A stretch of DNA of 5,829 nucleotides from NCBI GenBank assembly GCA_013330315.1, contig DUIO01000231.1, forward strand, positions 1,993-7,821. The letters are read 5' to 3'. Of this stretch, positions 5,133 to 5,829 are shown in pieces. Below the pieces are notes generated by a model. The model saw nothing but the letters and a program-made list of their open reading frames with translations. It ran no database searches and was not told the origin of the DNA. The translations under genes and the position numbers were made by a program. This DNA is from Methanosarcina sp. GTDB lineage: Archaea; Halobacteriota; Methanosarcinia; Methanosarcinales; Methanosarcinaceae. Within the stretch, counting starts at the first letter, position 1, and each line of letters begins with the position of its first letter.

Positions 5133-5160
5133 CCAGTTTCAATCCACCAGTTTCAATCCT
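5133..5160. repeat. 14-bp tandem duplication in the leader of the DUF1638 operon
   Basis: CCAGTTTCAATCCA (5133-5146) and CCAGTTTCAATCCT (5147-5160) are adjacent and differ only at the last base. On the transcript they read GGATTGAAACTGG twice, between the presumed promoter and the Shine-Dalgarno. They are too short and lack spacers, so this is not a CRISPR array, although ATTGAAAC recalls CRISPR repeat ends. Confidence 0.85.
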
Positions 5161-5196
5161 TTTGAGTAAGAAATTGATTAAATAATTGGAACATGT

Positions 5197-5214
5197 CTAC
5201 CTACTTATAGGTAG
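5197..5214 (-). promoter_or_regulatory. Palindromic candidate operator overlapping a TATA-like box
   Basis: CTACCTA and TAGGTAG form perfect 7-bp inverted arms around CTTA. An alternative register pairs ACCTAC (5199-5204) with GTAGGT (5211-5216). Size and symmetry suit a TetR-family dimer. On the minus strand the centre reads CTATAAGTA, the best TATA-like sequence before the DUF1638 operon. Initiation about 25 nt downstream, near 5180, would leave a leader of about 80 nt. Binding would thus exclude TBP. The palindrome is certain; its use by the adjacent TetR protein is inferred. Confidence 0.6.
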
Positions 5215-5226
5215 GTTCTGGACTGG

Positions 5227-5234
5227 AAAAAAAA
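5227..5234 (-). terminator. T8 tract directly after the tetR stop
   Basis: Eight consecutive T on the minus strand follow the TGA of the TetR gene immediately. This is a typical archaeal U-tract terminator and would separate tetR transcription from the DUF1638 operon that begins just beyond. Confidence 0.55.
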
Positions 5235-5813
5235 TCAATCCTTCCACCCAAGATCAGATTTGATTACGGAAATAGACCTGACAAGTGTTTTTCTACCCTG
5301 GATACTGGATAACAGTCTGGCACCCATCAATGTTTCGACTACCAGTTCCGCGCGTGCTTCTGTCGAGTCTGAAAAATCGAATTCCCCCTGTTCCAGGCCG
5401 GTTTCGAGAACGCTGGAAATCCAGTCCAGTATATAATGCAGTAGCAACAGATTTTGCTTTTTAACTTCCTCCGGAAGTTCTTCAAAATCGAGAATCAGTG
5501 AGCCAGGAGGGCAGATGCTTTTACCTTCATCAAATTCCTTCAAAGCACAATCGAAATAGTATTGAAGCTGCTCACGAGCAGACCCCCCGGATTCTACTAT
5601 GTGAGCAATATTATTGGCTAAGTTCTTCCTGCTCTCTTCAAGCAGGGCAGCAACCAGATCTTCTTTTTTAGGGTAGTAATGATGTATTGAAGCGTTTTTT
5701 ATCCCCAGTTTCTGGGAAATATCCTTATAACTAAATCCATTATAACCCTGGCATTGCAAAAAGTGTCTTGCGTAATGGAGTATTTGTTGTTTTGTCTGGT
5801 TTATCTCTGTCAT
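5235..5813 (-). CDS. TetR/AcrR-family transcriptional regulator
   Basis: The 192-residue length is normal for the family, whose members are mostly dimeric repressors released from DNA by a small ligand. The N-terminal helix-turn-helix is clear: TKQQILHYARHFLQ (7-20), then FSYKDISQKLGIKNASIHHYY (27-47) and PKKEDLV (48-54), the standard recognition-helix and following segment. The C-terminal ligand and dimer domain contains CPPGSLILDFEELPEEVKKQ (101-120) and WISSVLETGLEQGEFDF (131-147), like the AcuR/NemR-type branch with a Cys at the start of this segment. C101 might sense a reactive compound; this is inference. The ATG at 5813 opens in standard TetR fashion, but no Shine-Dalgarno is visible in the 16 bases left before the edge. 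Position suggests it controls the DUF1638 pair through the palindrome at 5197-5214. A T8 terminator follows the stop. The gene's own promoter lies outside the window. Confidence 0.93.
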   Translation of the reverse strand: MTEINQTKQQILHYARHFLQCQGYNGFSYKDISQKLGIKNASIHHYYPKKEDLVAALLEESRKNLANNIAHIVESGGSAREQLQYYFDCALKEFDEGKSICPPGSLILDFEELPEEVKKQNLLLLHYILDWISSVLETGLEQGEFDFSDSTEARAELVVETLMGARLLSSIQGRKTLVRSISVIKSDLGWKD

Positions 5814-5829
5814 ATGAAAACACTTTTTT

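Noticed and set aside
5133..5160. Possible CRISPR repeats because of GTTTCAATCC / GGATTGAAAC
   Set aside because: The units are only 14 bp, directly adjacent with no spacers, and there are just two copies.
4566..5169. Two plus-strand ORFs (4566-4784 and 4969-5169)
   Set aside because: Both lie antisense to the first DUF1638 gene and lack start signals.

Overview
The window looks like a piece of a Methanosarcina-type methanogenic archaeon. The reasons are the pair of DUF1638 proteins, a family typical of methylotrophic methanogens; Shine-Dalgarno sequences of the GGAGGTGA type; AT-rich intergenic DNA with archaeal TATA-like boxes; GTG starts; and the general style of the secreted and Nudix proteins. 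None of the five genes with a visible stop uses TAG, which fits a pyrrolysine-decoding organism, although five genes are weak evidence. The assignment is an inference from gene content, because there is no rRNA or other marker here.

Layout. (1) 1-830, minus strand: the first 276 codons of a sodium/dicarboxylate or glutamate symporter (SDF family), running off the left edge. (2) 831-1642: about 800 bases with no convincing gene. It holds the symporter promoter, one doubtful 84-codon minus-strand ORF, two tiny ORFs and short tandem repeats. (3) 1643-2239, plus strand: a membrane-anchored exported protein. After its stop, the other two frames appear to carry a polar linker and a hydrophobic C-terminal segment, so the gene is probably a frameshifted version of a longer protein. 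(4) 2575-3093, plus strand: a Nudix hydrolase with a perfect Nudix box and a QTTLF C-terminus. (5) 3094-3370: a convergent intergenic region with two tandem-repeat arrays (3 x 13 bp and 4 x 14 bp) whose T-tracts face opposite transcripts. (6) 3371-5102, minus strand: two tandem DUF1638 paralogues, the upstream one close to what I take as the usual family form and the downstream one diverged with an insertion. (7) 5235-5813, minus strand: a TetR/AcrR-family repressor upstream of them.

How the parts may work together. The right half reads as a small regulated unit on the minus strand: tetR, a T8 terminator, a palindrome overlapping a TATA-like sequence, then the two DUF1638 genes. The simplest reading is that the TetR protein binds the palindrome and represses the DUF1638 pair, and perhaps senses a methylotrophic substrate or a stress compound. 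Both DUF1638 proteins keep the same five Cys/His residues, which suggests a metal or redox site. The left half (symporter, exported protein, Nudix enzyme) shows no common pathway.

A theme across the window is short tandem duplication of 12-22 bp. At least eight examples lie in intergenic DNA, at gene junctions and in frame inside coding sequence. Some plausibly altered gene ends, starts or terminators.
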